64,000 nucleotides of DNA from Gossypium raimondii (lineage: Eukaryota > Streptophyta > Magnoliopsida > Malvales > Malvaceae). The stretch's first letter is position 1, and each line of letters begins with the position of its first letter. Shown in pieces: positions 59,659 through 64,000 of this stretch. Position numbers and translations under genes: made by a program. The notes below the pieces were generated by a model. It was given only the letters and a program-made list of their open reading frames with translations, did not search any database and was not told the DNA's origin. The stretch lies in the NCBI RefSeq assembly GCF_025698545.1, contig NC_068570.1, forward strand, positions 3,534,001 to 3,598,000, in the 5' to 3' direction.

Positions 59659-59888
59659 AGGTAGAAGTACCATGGAGGCCCTTATATTAGAAACGGATGC
59701 CATATGTAATTGTTTTGTTATTTTTTCAGCCATGTCAGTTTTTAAATAATAGAAATTGATGAGATTTTTAACAAAAAAAAGACCAGTTTGCTCTTTGATC
59801 TAACGTATGAGGACTAATTTGTCCATTTTTTTAGTAAAGGGAGCAAAACCTAATTCCTAATACAAAGGCCTTCATAGTACGTTTACCT
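59659..59888. mobile_element. MITE-like repeat, about 230 bp
   Basis: The ends AGGTAGAAGTACCATGGAGG and (inverted) AGGTAAACGTACTATGAAGG belong to the family at 34624, 39395 and 52153. The target duplication is not clear. Confidence 0.78.
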
Positions 59889-59889
59889 C

Positions 59890-60480
59890 GTATAGATAAT
59901 GCATGTTAAAATTGACATAAGCTGAAAATTTCTAATTATTTGCTTTATATAAAAAACTTTCAACCATTTAATAAATATTAATATCAATATTTTATACCGA
60001 TGTAATAGAGATATTGAACCGGTTTAAAATTTTATATGCTTAATAAGTACAATTATATCAATAAATTTAATGGCTGAATCTTTAAAATATTAATTACGAA
60101 AAAGATACGAAATAATATAAAACTTACACCATTATAAACCACTCTCTCCTCAATTATTATTTATGGTAATATATCATTAAAAACGAAATTAAATGAATTT
60201 TATTTTGAAATTTTATAACGATGTGTCATTATCTAATTAATTGATGTGACATGAAATAATCTATCTATTAATGATTTTAGTATTAAAGAAAAATGTATGA
60301 CATTACCCTCTTTAGAGAAGTACTTATTTATTTTGATTATTAAATAAGGGGAAGAGAAAGATAAATTAAAATATTTAATCCTGCACTATCTAATAATAAA
60401 AGTTGATTGGAGAATTAAGCCAAATGGCAAGTGAAATTATTTGCTTTGCTTGGTCCCTAGCTTAATATTTTAATTTTTGA
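59890..60480. other. AT-rich spacer
   Basis: No gene or delimited element recognised. Confidence 0.45.
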
Positions 60481-60484
60481 AGTT

Positions 60485-60627
60485 ATCATATTCGTTCTTT
60501 TGATACAATACTTAAAACTGGTCATAATTTCTCCCTAACCCTTAAATAAGACGATAACGCATTTGAACCCACGACTTTCTACATTGACAACAATATCGAT
60601 ATTAATCGAATTAAGACTTAATCGACC
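60485..60627 (-). mobile_element. tRNA-derived SINE copy
   Basis: Minus-strand AAGTCTTAATTCGATTAATA (A-box side), GTCGTGGGTTCAAATGCG (B box) and the tail CTTATTTAAGGGTTAGGGAG. A diverged member of the six-copy family. Confidence 0.78.
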
Positions 60628-60875
60628 CTTAATATTTAAATTTTAAACCAATGAACAAAATTAAAAAGACCATGATATATTTAATAATTGTCCCATTCAT
60701 TTCTCCTCCAATATTTTTAATATACGAAATTAAGGGAATAATGATGAACACATTTGAAAACAGAAGCCAAAACCTCAGCATAACGTACGCATTACGGGAT
60801 TATACAACTTAGATTTCCTATGTCTTTTTCTTTGTCAAATTTTGATTTTTCATCCTTTTATTATATTTAAATTTA

Positions 60876-61755
60876 AGGTAAACTATTAAAATACTCACTT
60901 TTGTCTGCCTCAGATTACATTTTAGTAACGTATATTTGAAATGTTACATTTTAATTACTTACATTATCATTTTGTTACGAAATGATCACTCTGTCGTTAA
61001 GATTTATTACCTTCCAAACGATAGTCCGACGTGACAGTTAAAATGGGTTTTAAATGCTAATGTGGATGTCCAGCCAAGTAAATTAATTGATTTTTCTAAA
61101 TTAATTAAAGGAAAATGTTAATTTAGTTTCCCAAAATAATCAAAATTAATGCATCAGATTAATCCTTGAACTAAAAAAAAAACTATTTGTCTCCTTTTTC
61201 TTTTAATTTTCGTTTCTATTTTTACTGAAAAACCTTCCATTTGGACGAGGTGCCATGGGTGGATCAAACCAATAGAAAAAACTGCAATAACGCCTTCTCC
61301 CATATTCTCATAAATTGGACACTCGAAAAATCACCTATTTGGATTTTCATTTGACCATGAAGTTCTCAACATAACTGAGAAACCACAATAGCAAGCAGAT
61401 ATAGAGGTTGGTGTGTCCATTTCTTCTTATTCTTCTTTGGTGTTCCGCTCTTCTCTTCTCTTCTCTAATGCTAACAAAAAAAAAAAACCTAATTGTTGCT
61501 TCTTTTTAAATTGGAGAAAATCGAGTTTTAGGGTAAAATTTATATTCTATTTTCATAAAAAGAAATTTTAATTTTTCTCACCCCAGCTAAGCATCCATGT
61601 TGACATTTAAAACTCATTTTAATTGTCACATCAGACTGTCGTTTAGGAGATAATAGATCTTAACAGTAGAGTTATCATTTCATAACAAAACGATAACATA
61701 AGTGATTAAAATATAACCTTAAGCAAACAAAAATGATTATTTTAATAATTTACCT
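60876..61755. mobile_element. Mutator-like MITE, 880 bp, perfect 9-bp target duplication
   Basis: The left arm (AGGTAAACTATTAAAATACT...) and the right arm, inverted (AGGTAAATTATTAAAATAAT...), match over about 200 bp with scattered changes. Flanked by TTAAATTTA at 60867-60875 and 61756-61764, identical. Nine-base duplication plus long terminal inverted repeats is the Mutator signature. No transposase. Confidence 0.92.
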
Positions 61756-61769
61756 TTAAATTTAATATT

Positions 61770-63000
61770 TAATATATATACTTTAATTTTTCATACTTTA
61801 ATTCTCATTAATTAATTCAAATTTCAGTAATTCACATAAAAAAAACCTTTTGAGTAAAGAAATTAAATTAGTAGAAAACTCCGTACAGTTTTAGGTTACA
61901 AAATTTGTTGGTTTCCCAATGGCTGAGTGTTGATTCTAACAAGGGAAAGCGTGACCTGTGAATGGGACCCACTTGGCCTTAAATCATTATCATCATGATT
62001 ATTAAAGTGGGGCAAGGATCAGCTGCCACGTGGGTAAAACTTAAATAAATAACGGGGTTGCTGCTTTCAAAGTCATGTTAATGTTGACTTCAAAATCCCA
62101 CATAATGGGGAATGTCCACTCAATGCTCGACACGCAATTGCCCTTTCTTTTGATTGTGTGAATGCGATCTGCCTTACCTTCTTAACACGTCTAAAGGTTT
62201 TTCATTTAAAGCCCACAAATTAATTATAAAATAAATAAGTGTATGGGAAAAGATGAGTATATCTATTTCCCGGAATATTAGAAGGATTTTATTTAAATAT
62301 TATATCGGCTTAAACAAAATTGATCTCAAAATGAAAGAAAAGCATGTCATATATTTATTCATTATTAAATTTAGCCCTCAATTTTCATTTGACTTTTATT
62401 ATTATTTTAGTTAAATTTGACCATCCACCTTAAAAAATCATATTTGATCATCAACATTTCGAGAAAGAGTTGAATTATTATTCTTTTAGTAAATCTGACT
62501 AAAACGTTACATTTTTAAACATGGTAGATTGCATAGCAATTTGCATGTATTTTTTATATATTTTTAATATTTTATAATTTTTAAATTATTCATTGTTAAG
62601 CCAATATAAAATATCGTGAATTGTCATGCAAGTAGCCATGCCAACATTGTTAAAAATAATGTCTTGGTGTTTTCATTATAAAAAAGCAATTTAGCTTCTT
62701 TTAAAAATGTTAAGAGATTTAACTTAAAAAAAATTTAAAGATCAAATTGACAAAAAATTGTAATCGAGGACTAAAATTAATATTATACCTTTAAAAAATC
62801 AACATCATCATATTCCTTGCCCTAAAAACCCTTCGTAGCTTAATTTTCCAAAATTAAACAGCTAAATCCTCTCCCTACCCATTAATTAAGTAGCATTTTG
62901 TATGACAACTTGACAAGTAACCATATTATAATTACACACGCATGCTTTTAATCATCAACTTAACTATTCCATATTTTTAGTGAAAGACAAGAATATGACC
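61770..63000. other. Spacer, no gene seen
   Basis: AT-rich. GCCACGTGGG at about 62021 contains a G-box core (CACGTG) but no gene follows within the window. Confidence 0.45.
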
Positions 63001-63004
63001 AAGC

Positions 63005-63092
63005 TCGAACAATAAACACAATTAGCACGATTCGAACTCAAGTCATGCTTGGGATGGTAAACACCCTGGCCATCAGGCCATCGCATGAGATT
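63005..63092 (-). other. tRNA-like, possibly SINE-derived block
   Basis: The minus strand reads GATGGCCTGATGGCCAGGGT (A-box-like) and about 30 bp later TTGAGTTCGAATCGTG (B-box-like). It does not fold into a full tRNA and differs from the six-copy SINE family. Confidence 0.45.
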
Positions 63093-63514
63093 TTTCATCG
63101 TTAATATTCTTTTTATTAATAATTATAATTACTTTTTTAATCAATCTAGGCATAGAGCTTGTGAGGCTACCACCATAGTAGTAATTGTAATAATGAAAGG
63201 GGAATCTCCACGTTCATTACTTGCCACAAAATAGGCAACATTTGCAATCACCGACAGCCTTTGAGCTAAATTAAATTACCAACTAAATTTTGTAGCATAA
63301 GTAGTCAATTCCATTGCTTATTAATTAACTGTGCTGTTGTACCAAAAGAAAGGTCACAAATTTATACAATTATGACTATGATATGATACCCAATATAACC
63401 AACATATGTACATTTATGGAATATGGTTTATTTATGCCGGTTTTTTAATGGGGTCCCAAAGTTAAATTATTGGGGGGGGGGAGAGGGTTCAAAATTAAAA
63501 AAAATAGATATATT

Positions 63515-63960
63515 CATGGGTCGGGTTAGTTGTTTAGGTTTGAAGGTCCGTCTGAAATTTAGAAAGGTTTGAATAAAAATATTAAGTTCGAAAAATGGGT
63601 TTAGGCAAAAAATTAGGCCCGTTTAAAATATAGGTCGAGCTTAAACATTCAAGACCCGACCCGTTTTTAAATTTATAATACATTATATTATGTAATTTAT
63701 ATTAAATATATAATAATACTTTAATGTATACAAAAGTTCAATAAATAAAAATATATAAAATTATTAAATATTGAATTAAATTAATATAAATATTTTAAAA
63801 ATTAAAATAATATGATGGGCCTAAAATGAGCTTAAGTTAATATTTCTCAAATATGGACAGGCTTGAACAAAATTTTGAACCCATATTTTAAGTTAAATTA
63901 AACTTAAACAAATATAAAATATATTAATATCATGCTCATACTCATATCCGACGCAGAAAA
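63515..63960. repeat. Degenerate copy of the GGCCC-rich MITE family
   Basis: Shares GAAAAATGGGTTTAGGCAAAA, TTAGGCCCGTTTAAAATATA and GACCCGACCCGTTTTT words with the element at 58620-59049. AT substitutions have eroded the GC-rich arms. It may continue past the window end. Confidence 0.55.
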
Positions 63961-64000
63961 TAAAACCTCTTGAAAAATTCGTTGCTGTGGTTTCTTTTGT

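Overview
The window looks like nuclear DNA from a dicot plant: very AT-rich, genes with GT-AG introns, and intergenic space made of nested transposon debris. Cotton (Gossypium, Malvaceae) is my best guess. It rests on the style of the Ty3/gypsy LTRs (TGTAACACCCC termini and internal arrays of ACACGGCCGTGT-like motifs), which I associate with cotton. This is recognition from memory, not a database result.

Five protein-coding genes are supported. (1) A classical arabinogalactan protein on the minus strand (2073-2471) with a TATA box. (2) A 10-coding-exon FAM91-family gene on the minus strand (11701-19139), whose exons join in frame to 1009 residues. (3) A class I HD-Zip transcription factor on the plus strand (38839-40106, three exons, 260 residues) with a MITE-like repeat in intron 2. 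(4) A mitochondrial ribosomal protein of the mL41 type on the plus strand (48668-50505, three exons, 92 residues) with site II and telo-box-like promoter elements. (5) A small single-exon protein of unknown function with a CxxH...CxxC motif (53729-54154, plus). The five act in separate processes (cell wall, Golgi/TGN trafficking, transcription, mitochondrial translation, unknown), and I see no functional cluster.

Layout: 1-2 kb holds AT-rich DNA and a decayed plastid ndhF fragment (NUPT). 2-3.7 kb is the AGP gene and spacer. 3.7-8.5 kb is a solo LTR with a second, oppositely oriented solo LTR nested in it, both with perfect 5-bp target duplications. 11.7-19.3 kb is the FAM91 gene. 19.3-24 kb is repeat-rich spacer. 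24.2-30.4 kb is a broken Ty3/gypsy chromovirus-like element on the minus strand with a 5-bp target duplication, very unequal LTRs and a gag/RT deletion filled by MITE-derived DNA. 31-38 kb is spacer with SINE and TIR elements. 38.8-40.1 kb is the HD-Zip gene. 41.8-43.5 kb is a tandem array of about 360-bp units. 44-48 kb has Harbinger-like MITEs and a copia gag relic. 48.5-50.5 kb is the ribosomal protein gene. 53.7-54.2 kb is the small CxxC gene. 55-64 kb is spacer with SINEs, hAT-like and Mutator-like MITEs.

The most informative material is the transposon stratigraphy: a tRNA-derived SINE family with six copies, two of them interrupted by the same hAT-like MITE family, and several non-autonomous DNA elements with readable target-site duplications. 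I found no evidence for a new enzymatic or defence system. I see no tRNA, rRNA or CRISPR features.
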